Below, one piece after another: positions 53,801 to 63,360 of a stretch of DNA of 64,000 bases. Within the stretch, counting starts at the first letter, position 1, and the number at the start of each line of letters is the position of its first letter. The position numbers and the translations under genes were made by a program. The DNA lies in assembly GCF_000375465.1 (NCBI RefSeq), contig NZ_AQXH01000001.1, positions 620,130-684,129 of the forward strand, in the 5' to 3' direction. Source of the DNA: Balneola vulgaris DSM 17893 (GTDB lineage Bacteria; Bacteroidota; Rhodothermia; Balneolales; Balneolaceae). The notes beneath the pieces are model-generated. The model had not been told where the DNA came from. It did no database searches and saw only the letters and a list, made by a program, of their open reading frames with translations.

Positions 53801-56800
53801 TTACTTCACTTCATCAAGTAACACTTGAATAGCACGCTCTAGCTGTTGATCTCTTCCAAAATCAATCACACCAGGCATATTCTTCACTTTAATTTGAGGT
53901 TCGGTTTGAAGGTTTTCCATCCAACGTCCCGATTTATCTTTTGCACTTACAGGAACTACTCCCCATCGTGTGCCATCAGGGAGTCCTTCCCAGCCTGCAA
54001 AACTACAGGTTCCAGGTGTAGGCATTCCTAATGTGATACCAATTTCTAAATCCGTATAACCTTGCGCATAACAATGCCCATCTGAATAATTACTTTCGTT
54101 GAACATGGTTAAGGTAGGCTTCGTCCATCTTGAAGTTGGCTCCCCTCCTACAACTTTATCTTCAGTTGCGTAAGTGATAAAAGGCTCTCCGGTAAAGAAC
54201 ATGGCTAAATCGGCCACTAAATCACCACCACCATTAAATCGTGTATCAACAATTACCGCTTTACGGTCGAAGTATTTACCCATCATTTCTTCATAAATAC
54301 TACGGTATGGACCATCACTCATTCCTGGCACATGCACATACCCAAGCTGCCCATTACTTTTTTCATCTACTTCTTGAGCATTTTTATCGACCCATCTTCT
54401 ATAAAGAAGACCGCGCTCTGCACCTAAAGAAATAGGTTTTACAGTAATCTGCTTTACGTCCTTACTTCCAGGAGCCGTAATATCTAGCAAGGTGAATTTA
54501 TTCGCTTTGCGATTTAGGTATTGAGCTACATCTCTATCTTTAGAAATTGTAACTCCGTCAATTTTATGAATAATCGTACCCGGCTTTATATCAAACTTCG
54601 CTTTATCTAGCGGTCCGCCTTTAATCACTTCGGCAACTTTTATTCCATCTCCTTTATGGTCGTAATCCATAAAAATACCAAGGGAAGCGGTCGCATCCGC
54701 ATTAGGAATACTGGTTCCGTATCGAGCTCCAGCATGAGATACATTTAGCTCACCAAGCATTTCAGAAAGCATTTCAGCAAACTCATAAGAATTACCTATG
54801 TGCGGCAGATACTCTTTGTATTCGCGGTATAGCATATCCCAATCGTTGCCGTGGAATGTTGGCTCATAGAATATATTCTTAGTACGAATGTATACATGAT
54901 CAAACATATACTCTCGTTCAGCTATAGCATCATATTCCATTTCACCAGAAATACGAATGCTTTTGTTCTGCCCTTTAGCAGGGTCAATCTTAGAAATACG
55001 TCCACCACTTAGCAGATATAAATTCTCTTGTTTCTTATCCCACATTAAACTTCCAGAGCCTGTATTTAACTTAAGCGCCATTTTCGTTTCACGTGTTCTT
55101 AAATTGGTTTCCCATAGGTTCATACCTTGCTCAAAACGAGCCAAGTAATACAAGGTCTCCCCATCTTTAGAGAGAACAGCATCCCCTAGGCTACTCGAAT
55201 GAATAGTAAGACGTGCCGTTCGATCTTTCATGTCGTCAAAGTCGAACTCTAAAGCTTTTACTTCGTCTTTCTTTTCTTTCTCATCCTTCTTGGAATCCTC
55301 TGTATCCTCCTCTTTTTTGGATGCTTTCTCAAGCTCCTTCATGAGTTCAAAATCTTCTTCACTCATGTTGAATTTATCCCACGCATCTTGAGTGAAAAAC
55401 ATGGCATAAACATCGCTTTGAGTGCTACCACTGGTGGCGTAGCTTTTTAAACCATGACGATTGCTAACCCAAATCATCTGCTCACCGCCATTCACCCATT
55501 TTGGTCTATAATCTCTATAACCACTTTCGGTTAGGTTAATGCGTTCCTTCCCATCAGCCGACATCAATAGTACTTCGCTGTTGCTAAGTAATTTACTCCA
55601 ACCAATCAGTAGCCATTTACTATCAGGGCTCCATGTAAAGTATTTATCCCCGTCACGCATGTGGAATAAATCTTTAGGAGTTAGCAAATCGGTTGTTTTC
55701 TTAGACTTTAAATCCATCACACGCAGCGTTCTTCTTCCTGCGATATATGCTATCTTCGACCCATCAGGTGAATAGGTAGGCATATAATTGTCTTCATTGT
55801 TCTCTAATACAGCTTGCTCTTCAATAAGTGTAGCCGCATAAAAGAAAGGTTCTTCCTCCCTTACTTTCTCCGCTTTATAGATACTCCACTTACCATCTCT
55901 CTCGCTGGAATAAACAACACTCTTTCCATCAGCAGTGAAGGTTACAAATCGTTCTTGATACGGTGTATTCGTAATTCTTTTTGTGAATTTACCATCTGTT
56001 GATGTCACAAATACTTCGCCACGAGCAATAAAGGCAATCTCTTTTCCAGATGGTGAAACCGCCATTTCTCTAACACCACCATTAATAGTAATGAAGCTAT
56101 CTAAGTTCTTTTTCAGTGGCGTGCGGATAATGATATCTACCTTCTTAGGTTTTTCACCTTCGCGCATTGTATAAAGTTCACCATCATAACTAAAGGAGAG
56201 AATTCCTCCTCCCATACTTAGAAAACGAACAGGATGAGTATCAAAATTGGTGAGTTGCTGATTCGTTGATGGGTTATCGATAGACAACTTGTGCACGTTA
56301 AAGCTTCCACTTTCTTCACTTAAGTAATACAGAGATTTTTCATCTGCACTATAAATTGGTTGACGATCCTCGCCTTCATATGTAGTAAGCATCTTGTGCT
56401 CACCTTTTTTCATATCATAAATCCACAGATCACGAGTAATGGCAGATTCATGATGCTTTCTCCATTCATTCTCCCCACCTTTTTTATCGTGATATACCAA
56501 CTTAGTACCTGCTCTATTCACTTGTACATATTCAGCAGGAACAGTAAATACTTGGTCTACACGGCCACCTTCAACAGGTACGCTATAAAGTTCTGGCTGT
56601 GAACCTGTTGGATATTGACGATGCGTTGCAAGATCTTGTCGAACCGTTCCGAATAGGATATTTTTATCGTCATGGGTGAAGCTAAAAGGCGATTCATCAT
56701 TCGAATGAAACGTTAAGCGCGTAGCCTCTCCACCTTCAGCGTCGATTGTATAAATATCAAAATTGCCGTAACGGTCGGATGCAAAAGCAACTTTTTTACC

Positions 56801-57022
56801 GTCTTTGCTCCACACTGGCATGTAATCATGTGCTTCATGAAGAGTAAGTTGCTTCGCCTCTCCACCTTTCGAAGACACTGAATACAAGTCTCCTTTATAA
56901 GTGAAAACGATCGTATTTCCATCAGGAGATATTGCAGAATAGCGCGCCCACTTCGGACTCACTTGAGCCATCCCTGCAATAGAAATCCCAATAAATAAAA
57001 ATGATAGTAGAATTCTTTTCAT
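53801..57022 (-). CDS. Tricorn-type protease with beta-propellers, PDZ and S41 domain
   Basis: The protein of 1073 residues begins at ATG 57022, which opens a signal peptide (cleaved after 'GMAQV'), so it acts outside the cytoplasm, unlike archaeal tricorn. Residues up to about 650 contain PD40/WD40-like propeller blades ('SPDGNTIVFTYKGDLY', 'WSKDGKKVAFASDRYG', 'SPDGSKIAYIAG'). A lysine/glutamate-rich linker lies near 580-610. The C-terminal part has a core domain with 'NVSHAGARYG', a PDZ segment near 780-830 and the S41 catalytic part 'VIVDTRFNGGGDLVADL' then 'SNYSDGHCYAQGY'. The last holds the likely nucleophile serine near residue 978. The family degrades peptides to short products. It stands alone with terminators nearby. 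Confidence 0.88.
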   Translation of the reverse strand: MKRILLSFLFIGISIAGMAQVSPKWARYSAISPDGNTIVFTYKGDLYSVSSKGGEAKQLTLHEAHDYMPVWSKDGKKVAFASDRYGNFDIYTIDAEGGEATRLTFHSNDESPFSFTHDDKNILFGTVRQDLATHRQYPTGSQPELYSVPVEGGRVDQVFTVPAEYVQVNRAGTKLVYHDKKGGENEWRKHHESAITRDLWIYDMKKGEHKMLTTYEGEDRQPIYSADEKSLYYLSEESGSFNVHKLSIDNPSTNQQLTNFDTHPVRFLSMGGGILSFSYDGELYTMREGEKPKKVDIIIRTPLKKNLDSFITINGGVREMAVSPSGKEIAFIARGEVFVTSTDGKFTKRITNTPYQERFVTFTADGKSVVYSSERDGKWSIYKAEKVREEEPFFYAATLIEEQAVLENNEDNYMPTYSPDGSKIAYIAGRRTLRVMDLKSKKTTDLLTPKDLFHMRDGDKYFTWSPDSKWLLIGWSKLLSNSEVLLMSADGKERINLTESGYRDYRPKWVNGGEQMIWVSNRHGLKSYATSGSTQSDVYAMFFTQDAWDKFNMSEEDFELMKELEKASKKEEDTEDSKKDEKEKKDEVKALEFDFDDMKDRTARLTIHSSSLGDAVLSKDGETLYYLARFEQGMNLWETNLRTRETKMALKLNTGSGSLMWDKKQENLYLLSGGRISKIDPAKGQNKSIRISGEMEYDAIAEREYMFDHVYIRTKNIFYEPTFHGNDWDMLYREYKEYLPHIGNSYEFAEMLSEMLGELNVSHAGARYGTSIPNADATASLGIFMDYDHKGDGIKVAEVIKGGPLDKAKFDIKPGTIIHKIDGVTISKDRDVAQYLNRKANKFTLLDITAPGSKDVKQITVKPISLGAERGLLYRRWVDKNAQEVDEKSNGQLGYVHVPGMSDGPYRSIYEEMMGKYFDRKAVIVDTRFNGGGDLVADLAMFFTGEPFITYATEDKVVGGEPTSRWTKPTLTMFNESNYSDGHCYAQGYTDLEIGITLGMPTPGTCSFAGWEGLPDGTRWGVVPVSAKDKSGRWMENLQTEPQIKVKNMPGVIDFGRDQQLERAIQVLLDEVK

Positions 57023-57184
57023 AGATACCCGTATTAATTGTTTAGATAGGCTCGGAATGTATAAAATTTTGATATACCCTGTATAAATCACAGATATTTT
57101 TACATCTATTCGAAATCATTTGAATAGCAGACTACACTTAGGCACAGCAAATTCATATTCTATCATATTAGTTGTAACATCAAT

Positions 57185-57200
57185 TAGATTACTTAATCTA
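57185..57200. promoter_or_regulatory. Palindrome upstream of the LamG lipoprotein gene
   Basis: TAGATTA-CT-TAATCTA is a perfect 7-bp inverted repeat with a 2-base spacer, 37 bases before the ATG at 57238. CAA and TTG flanks extend it to 10 bp per arm if one base is bulged. The size and symmetry fit a dimeric regulator site; no regulator was identified. Confidence 0.35.
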
Positions 57201-57237
57201 TTGATGACTGAATCGCATATACACACTTTCCAATTAG

Positions 57238-58158
57238 ATGTCCGCTAAAACATACTTGCTGAGCTTTTTCATTTTCTTAACTCTTACAGCTTGCTCTGAC
57301 ACAGTGAAAATTGTTGGAGATAAAGAACCCGATGGATTGAACTATGCATTACGCTTTTACGGGAATGGGTCGGCAGCCCCAGACAAAGATCGGGTCAAGA
57401 TTCAGGTTGATGATCCTAATAATTCAGAAGCGGGCCCTGCTAATGATGTTGGTGCTGAAAACTTTACCATTGAGTTCTGGATGAAAGCCAGATGGCAAGA
57501 GAATACAGCTCCAACTACTTCATGTGGTTCTGGAAATGGATGGATCAATGGTAATATGATTTTAGATCGTGACCGATATTCTCAAAGTCGAGCTTACGGT
57601 ATTTCACTCGCAAATGGCCGAATCGTATTTGGAGTCCGCGGCACCAACTTAGAGGAATACAGCCTATGTGGATCTACTTTTGTACTCGATAATCAGTGGC
57701 ACCATATTTTAGTACAACGTCGGCGATCAGATGGGATGATGTGGATTTTTATAGATGGACAGCTAGAATCACAGTACGAAGGTCCACTTGGTGATATCTC
57801 CTATCCCGACGATGGAGTTCCAGGAAACCATTGCAATGGTGCATGTATAAACAGCGATCCATATTTAGTTATTGGTGCAGAGAAACATGATGTAGGCCCT
57901 GAATATCCGGCTTATTCTGGTTGGATTGATGAACTTAGAATCTCAAATGCTTTAAGGTTTAATAGTACCTTCAATCGACCTTCGACGGAACTTACGGTGG
58001 ACAATTATACAGTAGGCATGTTTCGGTTTAATGAAGGTACAGGAACTACTCTAAGTAATGAGAGCAAGATCGATTCCACTAAAGGTGTGATTCATTATGG
58101 TGGGAGTCCAGCTGGACCAAAATGGGACCTGTCAACTATTCCTATTAGCAACGAATAA
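57238..58158 (+). CDS. Lipoprotein with LamG/concanavalin-like domain
   Basis: The 306-residue protein has a lipobox 'TLTACS', with the cysteine near residue 19. One concanavalin A-like (LamG) domain spans about residues 75-290, recognised by 'NFTIEFWMKARW', 'GISLANGRIVFGV', 'QWHHILVQRRRSDGMMWIFI' and 'GWIDELRISNALRF'. Four or more cysteines ('TSCGSGNGW', 'LCGST', 'HCNGACINSD') could form disulfides. Such domains bind glycans or proteins at the cell surface. It stands between the tricorn gene and a GyrI-like gene, with a palindrome before it that may control it. Confidence 0.85.
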   Translation: MSAKTYLLSFFIFLTLTACSDTVKIVGDKEPDGLNYALRFYGNGSAAPDKDRVKIQVDDPNNSEAGPANDVGAENFTIEFWMKARWQENTAPTTSCGSGNGWINGNMILDRDRYSQSRAYGISLANGRIVFGVRGTNLEEYSLCGSTFVLDNQWHHILVQRRRSDGMMWIFIDGQLESQYEGPLGDISYPDDGVPGNHCNGACINSDPYLVIGAEKHDVGPEYPAYSGWIDELRISNALRFNSTFNRPSTELTVDNYTVGMFRFNEGTGTTLSNESKIDSTKGVIHYGGSPAGPKWDLSTIPISNE

Positions 58159-58219
58159 TTAAAATTAACAACTTTTACTTAACTATTTGTTTTAGAGAAG
58201 CTATATTCGGCTAAAAACT

Positions 58220-58681
58220 ATGAAAAGAACCGTTAACACCTTGCAATTAATAGGCTTGGCTTTACCCCATAAAACGGTAAATAGTAACGGACAATCAGGT
58301 ATTGATTGCGGTGCACATTGGCAGAAATTTGAAACTGAGCAGATCCCATCGCTTATTTCAAACAAGGTAAATGAAAGTATTATTGCGGTGTATCACGATT
58401 ATGAAAGTGATCACACTTCTCCATTTTCATACTTCATTGGATGCTGGGTAGAAGAAGGTACTACCGTTCCCGAGGGATTAGATTCACTCCAAATTCCAGC
58501 TGGTATATATCATAAAGTCGAAGCTCAAGGAGTACTTCCAAATTGTATAGCTGAAGCTTGGCAGGAAATTTGGAATTCTGAGATCCCTAGAACTTATACC
58601 TATGACTTCGAAGTATATGACGATCGTAGCCAAAATTGGGAAAATGGAATCGTAGATATTTACTTATCCATTAAAGAATAA
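58220..58681 (+). CDS. GyrI-like / effector-binding domain protein
   Basis: The 153-residue protein matches the GyrI-like (AraC effector-binding) fold. Markers are 'IIAVYHDYESDHTSPFSYFI', 'IPAGIYHKVEAQG', 'AWQEIWNSEIPRTYTYDFEVY' and a final 'VDIYLSIKE'. It has no DNA-binding domain, so it is a stand-alone small-molecule-binding or hydrolase-like member. The ligand is unknown. It ends 5 bases before the convergent sodium/solute symporter gene, leaving no terminator between them. Confidence 0.85.
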   Translation: MKRTVNTLQLIGLALPHKTVNSNGQSGIDCGAHWQKFETEQIPSLISNKVNESIIAVYHDYESDHTSPFSYFIGCWVEEGTTVPEGLDSLQIPAGIYHKVEAQGVLPNCIAEAWQEIWNSEIPRTYTYDFEVYDDRSQNWENGIVDIYLSIKE

Positions 58682-58686
58682 AGAAA

Positions 58687-60450
58687 CTACCTAGGGTACC
58701 GAATGTTTTCAACCATCTCCTGCACATCTTCTGGAGGTACTGGATAGAACTTTTGAACCACAAGCGCCACTATTAGATTCACCAACATACCTAATGTTCC
58801 AATACCCTCTGGTGAAATACCGAACCACCAATTATCAGGGGAGTTGAGCTCTGGAAATGCCAACTTAAAATAGATGATGTAGGCCAAGGTGAATAAAATA
58901 CCGGCTATCATTCCTGCTATAGCTCCTTCTTTATTCATCTTTTTATAAAAAATTCCCAAAATGATAGCTGGGAAGAAAGAAGCCGCTGCTAAACCAAAGG
59001 CTATAGCCACTACTTGGGCAACAAAACCTGGGGGATTAATGCCGAAGTAACCTGCCACTACTACTGCTACCGCCGCAGCTATTCGTGCATATCTCAATTC
59101 AGCTTTATCAGAAATATCTTTATTCCACTGCTTCTTAATTAAGTCGTGTGAAACGGACGTTGAAATCACAAGCAACAACCCAGCTGCGGTAGATAATGCG
59201 GCCGCTAAACCACCTGCAGCAACTAAGGCTGCAACCCAAGCTGGTAATCCCGCTATTTCAGGATTAGCTAACACCATGATATCACGATCTACATAAAGCT
59301 CATTGGTATTATCTGTTCTCTGGTTTGTAATCATTACTTCGTTATGAGCCCCACGTCGAATAACTCCGTTTTCTCGAATGATATCTGGGGTACCTTGAAT
59401 GGCAGGTCCTGGTGCATAAGTGATTACTCCATCATCGTTTTTATCAACCCAATTCAGAAGTGCTGTCTCTTCCCAAGTGTTAAACCATTCTGGTAATTCT
59501 TGGTAGGGACGTTCACTTACCGTTTCAATTAAATTCGTTCGTGCAAAAACTGCGATTGCAGGTGCTGTGGTATATAAAATGGCTATAAAAATAAGCGCGT
59601 AACCTACCGATACTCGAGCATCTCTAACTTTGGGTACAGTAAAAAATCGAACGATAACATGTGGCAAACCTGCCGTTCCCACCATCAATGCTACCGTAAT
59701 GAAGAATACATCTTGCATGCTTTTGGTACCTTCGGTATAGGCCACAAATCCGAGCTCGGTATGCAATTGATCTAACTTCTCTAGCAAGTATTGCCCAGAT
59801 CCATCGGTTACTGTTGAACCAAACCCTATTTGAGGAATAGGGCTACCCGTTAACTGCATCGAGATAAAGAATGCAGGAACCATGAATGCAAATATCAGCA
59901 CACAATATTGAGCAACCTGTGTGTAAGTGATGCCTTTCATCCCTCCCAACACTGCATAGAAAAAGACGATGGCCATCCCAATTATAACTCCCCAAAAGAT
60001 GTCTACTTCTAAAAATTTTGAAAAGACTAAACCAACCCCTCTCATTTGTCCTGCCACATAAGTGAATGACACTAATAAGGCACAAATAACAGCAACGGTA
60101 CGCGCTTTATTCGAATAGTAGCGATCGCCTATAAAATCAGGAACGGTAAATTTACCGAACTTTCTAAGATACGGTGCTAGTAAAAGAGCTAAGAGTACAT
60201 AACCACCCGTCCAACCCATCAGATAAACAGCGCCATCATATCCCATAAATGAGATCAGTCCAGCCATAGATAGAAATGAAGCTGCCGACATCCAATCGGC
60301 CGCAGTAGCCATACCATTAACTAGAGGCTTAACGGCTCCTTCGGCAACATAAAACTCACTGGTTGATGCTGCTCTCGACCAAATTGCAATGCCGATGTAT
60401 ATCGCAAAAGTAATCCCAACAATGATATAGGTCCATAATTGCACATCCAT
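58687..60450 (-). CDS. Sodium:solute symporter (VC_2705/ActP-like)
   Basis: The 587-residue protein has about 13 membrane segments and the SSS motif region 'GGMKGITYTQVAQYCVLIFAF' near residue 168, followed by many conserved glycines. A hydrophilic loop at about residues 310-380 contains 'VDKNDDGVITY', an EF-hand-like Asp-Asn-Asp-Gly pattern that could bind Ca2+ or simply resemble it. The family transports acetate, other monocarboxylates or related solutes with Na+. The DUF4212 protein is encoded directly before it, overlapping by one base (TAATG), a pairing known for this subfamily. The substrate is not determined. Confidence 0.9.
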   Translation of the reverse strand: MDVQLWTYIIVGITFAIYIGIAIWSRAASTSEFYVAEGAVKPLVNGMATAADWMSAASFLSMAGLISFMGYDGAVYLMGWTGGYVLLALLLAPYLRKFGKFTVPDFIGDRYYSNKARTVAVICALLVSFTYVAGQMRGVGLVFSKFLEVDIFWGVIIGMAIVFFYAVLGGMKGITYTQVAQYCVLIFAFMVPAFFISMQLTGSPIPQIGFGSTVTDGSGQYLLEKLDQLHTELGFVAYTEGTKSMQDVFFITVALMVGTAGLPHVIVRFFTVPKVRDARVSVGYALIFIAILYTTAPAIAVFARTNLIETVSERPYQELPEWFNTWEETALLNWVDKNDDGVITYAPGPAIQGTPDIIRENGVIRRGAHNEVMITNQRTDNTNELYVDRDIMVLANPEIAGLPAWVAALVAAGGLAAALSTAAGLLLVISTSVSHDLIKKQWNKDISDKAELRYARIAAAVAVVVAGYFGINPPGFVAQVVAIAFGLAAASFFPAIILGIFYKKMNKEGAIAGMIAGILFTLAYIIYFKLAFPELNSPDNWWFGISPEGIGTLGMLVNLIVALVVQKFYPVPPEDVQEMVENIRYPR

Positions 60451-60713
60451 TAGGCATCCTCCTCATTTACGCCAAATTCTTTATCAAGGCGATTCATCAA
60501 ATACACATACACGAAAATGAGGATCACAAATACATAAATAGATCCTTGTTGGGCAAACCAAAACCCTAGTTTAAATCCCCCCATTTGAAACTGGTTTAAC
60601 CAAGGTGCCCACAGAATCCCAAAGCCATAGGATACCACAGACCAAATGCTCAATAGTAACCCCAAATACCTGAGATTCTTTTTCCAATATGCCCCTAAGT
60701 CTCTATTACTCAT
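60450..60713 (-). CDS. DUF4212 small membrane subunit of the sodium:solute symporter
   Basis: The 87-residue protein has two membrane segments (about residues 17-35 and 46-68), with 'GFWFAQQGSIYVFVILIFVYVY' typical of DUF4212. It overlaps the symporter start by one base and is its usual partner. Whether it is needed for folding, regulation or transport is not established in the family. Confidence 0.9.
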   Translation of the reverse strand: MSNRDLGAYWKKNLRYLGLLLSIWSVVSYGFGILWAPWLNQFQMGGFKLGFWFAQQGSIYVFVILIFVYVYLMNRLDKEFGVNEEDA

Positions 60714-60854
60714 TCCCCTCCAATTATGTTCGTTAGAGTATGCAAGTTTTAAATGTTTGAAACAAATGGTTCATAAAATCGCAAAAGTCGCGGTTTTGAT
60801 TATCTTGAAACCATTGCGAGACTACTATTAATCTATAAGGGAGATAACTCTATT

Positions 60855-63068
60855 ATGATCAAAAAGCACACGATCTTTTCTTTAGGCATTTTATTGTTTT
60901 CATTAAACATGCAAAATGTCACTGCGCAATCTAGTAATGCTACTAACTTCGAGGTTACAGCTGTATTCGTCGAAGAAGCGCCACAAATAGATGGGTATAT
61001 CAATGACGACATCTGGAAGAAAATTCAACCCATCACGAATTTCACTCAAGTTTGGCCAAATGATGGTTCACCAGCTACAGAAGAAACAGAAGTTCGGATT
61101 GCCTACGACCGTGACAACCTCTATTTCGCTTTCAAATTCTACGATAAAAATCCTGAACTTATACGAGCTAAGAACTTAGAACGTGGTGGGCGTAACGATC
61201 GTGACGACCATGCCTATATTGGCATCGATACCTATCAAGATGGGCGTAATGCATACCTCTTCGAAATGAATGCACTTGGCACCCAAGATGACGCCACCAT
61301 CACTGATGAGCGTTTATCTATTGATAGCTTTTCGTGGGATGCTGTTTTTAGAAGCGAAACAGTAATTAATGACGATGGCTGGACACTCGAAGTATCCATT
61401 CCTTTTCGACAACTTCGATTCCCAGAAGGCGATGAACTCGAATTTGGGCTTATGCTCTCTAGAACCATCAACCGTAAAAACGAACGAGTTCTTTGGCCAG
61501 CAATTGGTCTTGAGTATGGAAATTTCACTTCCCTAGCAGCCGTATCACAGTATGGAACTCTCAAGGGTTTAAAGAATATTCGACGCGGTAAAAACCTTGA
61601 AATCAAACCGTATGTAATTACTGGAGCTCAAGAAATACGACCTGATATTGAGTTCGAAGAAACCAATATAGATTACACCAAAGACTTAGGGGTTGATGTA
61701 AAATACGGCATATCCTCAAACCTCACGCTTGATATGACCATTAATACCGATTTTGCACAAGTAGAATCAGATAATGTTCAGCTAAATCTTACTCGATTCA
61801 ACTTATTTTTTCCTGAAAAGAGAGAGTTCTTCTTAGAACGCTCTGGCTTATTCGAACATGGTAACCTTAGATCTACTCAAACATTCTTTTCACGCCGAAT
61901 TGGATTAAGAAATCAGATACTAGCTGGTGCACGAATGACTGGCCAAATTGGGGAATGGTCGATCGGTGCATTGAATATCGAAACCGGGGATGAAATGAGA
62001 GACTTCCTTGGAAGTAATTCGCAAAATAATACGGTTATACGACTTCGTAATAATTTTATGCCTAGAGCCACCGCTGGTGTGATCTTCACAAACCTCGAAC
62101 AAAATAATAGCTATAACAGAGCTTTAGGCTTCGACACCCAATATCGATTTGGGAGCTCCAGCTTATTCAATGCTTGGTTCACAAATGTGTGGGACGACTT
62201 AAGTGCCTTAAATGATGCCGCCGGTCATGCATCACTTCGAATTCGAAATGACTTGTATAATGGTCAGATTTCATATACCAATGTTGGCACCAATTATAGT
62301 CCAGCTCTAGGATTTGTTCGTCGCCGTGATATGCGCCAATATAACTTAAGAGCGGGTTACACTCCTTCTGTAGATTTCGAAGCCTTACCAAGTTTAAATA
62401 GAATGGGTTTCAATGCAGTTTATGACTATATAGAAGGCCAAGATGGGCAAAAACAAACTACTGAGCTCGAGTTTGAAACCACTATGGATTTCAGTACTAG
62501 AGATAGATTAACATTTGAATTTGAACGCAATTTCGATCGCCTTCAATCACCTTTCGACATCACCGAAGATGCTACCATACCTGCCGGCGATTACACCTTT
62601 AATGTGTATGAAATCAACGGTGAAACTGATAGTAGTCGACGATTATTCTTAATGGGTGGCTTTTCATTTGGCGACTTCTATAATGGCAAGCGTACTGATT
62701 ACAGCGGTGGATTTGGGTTCCGTCAATCTCAGCACCTTACACTTGAAGGAAACTTCCAGTATTCAAAAATCGACTTACCTGTTAACAATGGAGAGTTTGA
62801 TGCCACTACCCTTTCCATGTCAGTATTAGGGGCGTTTAGTAGAAAACTCTTCACCAAAACTCTGATTCAATACGACAATTTCAGTAGAGACCTCCAAGCA
62901 AATATCCGAGTAGATTGGATTCATACTCCCGGCAGTGACCTCTTCTTTGTTTACAACACCTCATACCACATCACGGGTGCTAATGAGAATACCTTTAATC
63001 CACGCAGAGATTTTATCATGAATGATCAGATTGCTATTCTTAAACTCACGTATTTAATCATGTTATAA
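60855..63068 (+). CDS. DUF5916 / CBM9-like outer-membrane protein, third copy
   Basis: The 737-residue protein has a signal peptide ending near 'NVTAQS' and a CBM9-like domain ('APQIDGYINDDIWKKI', 'DGRNAYLFEMNALGTQDDA'). The DUF5916 barrel carries 'TDFAQVESDNVQLNL', 'FPEKREFFLER' and 'FFSRRIGL'. It is clearly related to the tandem pair at 32647 and 35066, but the loops and the N-terminal sequence differ more. It stands alone with a divergent partner (the symporter pair), 141 bases away. It could bind a different ligand from the tandem pair. Confidence 0.85.
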   Translation: MIKKHTIFSLGILLFSLNMQNVTAQSSNATNFEVTAVFVEEAPQIDGYINDDIWKKIQPITNFTQVWPNDGSPATEETEVRIAYDRDNLYFAFKFYDKNPELIRAKNLERGGRNDRDDHAYIGIDTYQDGRNAYLFEMNALGTQDDATITDERLSIDSFSWDAVFRSETVINDDGWTLEVSIPFRQLRFPEGDELEFGLMLSRTINRKNERVLWPAIGLEYGNFTSLAAVSQYGTLKGLKNIRRGKNLEIKPYVITGAQEIRPDIEFEETNIDYTKDLGVDVKYGISSNLTLDMTINTDFAQVESDNVQLNLTRFNLFFPEKREFFLERSGLFEHGNLRSTQTFFSRRIGLRNQILAGARMTGQIGEWSIGALNIETGDEMRDFLGSNSQNNTVIRLRNNFMPRATAGVIFTNLEQNNSYNRALGFDTQYRFGSSSLFNAWFTNVWDDLSALNDAAGHASLRIRNDLYNGQISYTNVGTNYSPALGFVRRRDMRQYNLRAGYTPSVDFEALPSLNRMGFNAVYDYIEGQDGQKQTTELEFETTMDFSTRDRLTFEFERNFDRLQSPFDITEDATIPAGDYTFNVYEINGETDSSRRLFLMGGFSFGDFYNGKRTDYSGGFGFRQSQHLTLEGNFQYSKIDLPVNNGEFDATTLSMSVLGAFSRKLFTKTLIQYDNFSRDLQANIRVDWIHTPGSDLFFVYNTSYHITGANENTFNPRRDFIMNDQIAILKLTYLIML

Positions 63069-63074
63069 TTGAAT

Positions 63075-63107
63075 TGAGGTCTGGGCTTATATCAAGTTCA
63101 GACCTCA
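63075..63107 (+). other. Strong hairpin after the third DUF5916 gene
   Basis: TGAGGTCTG pairs with CAGACCTCA (9 bp) around a 15-base loop, beginning 7 bases after the stop. No T-run follows, so it is a possible terminator or 3' stabiliser. Confidence 0.5.
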
Positions 63108-63360
63108 TTCACTACTATCTATCTACCTTCCTTTTTGTGACAAGACCTGTCTGTTTCAATCACAGTTGTTTAAACAATATTTACTGACACAACGATTTCA
63201 TAAACCCCACTTACAACACTATTAATTTTACACTTATCATTCTTTTTTAAGAAAATATTCAGTTAAAATTTAGTTCTATATCGTACAGTTTTGATAGCAG
63301 TGAATGGTTAACTTTTGCCTCACAAAAACCATTAAATAGCTGTTATAACAACTAATTACA

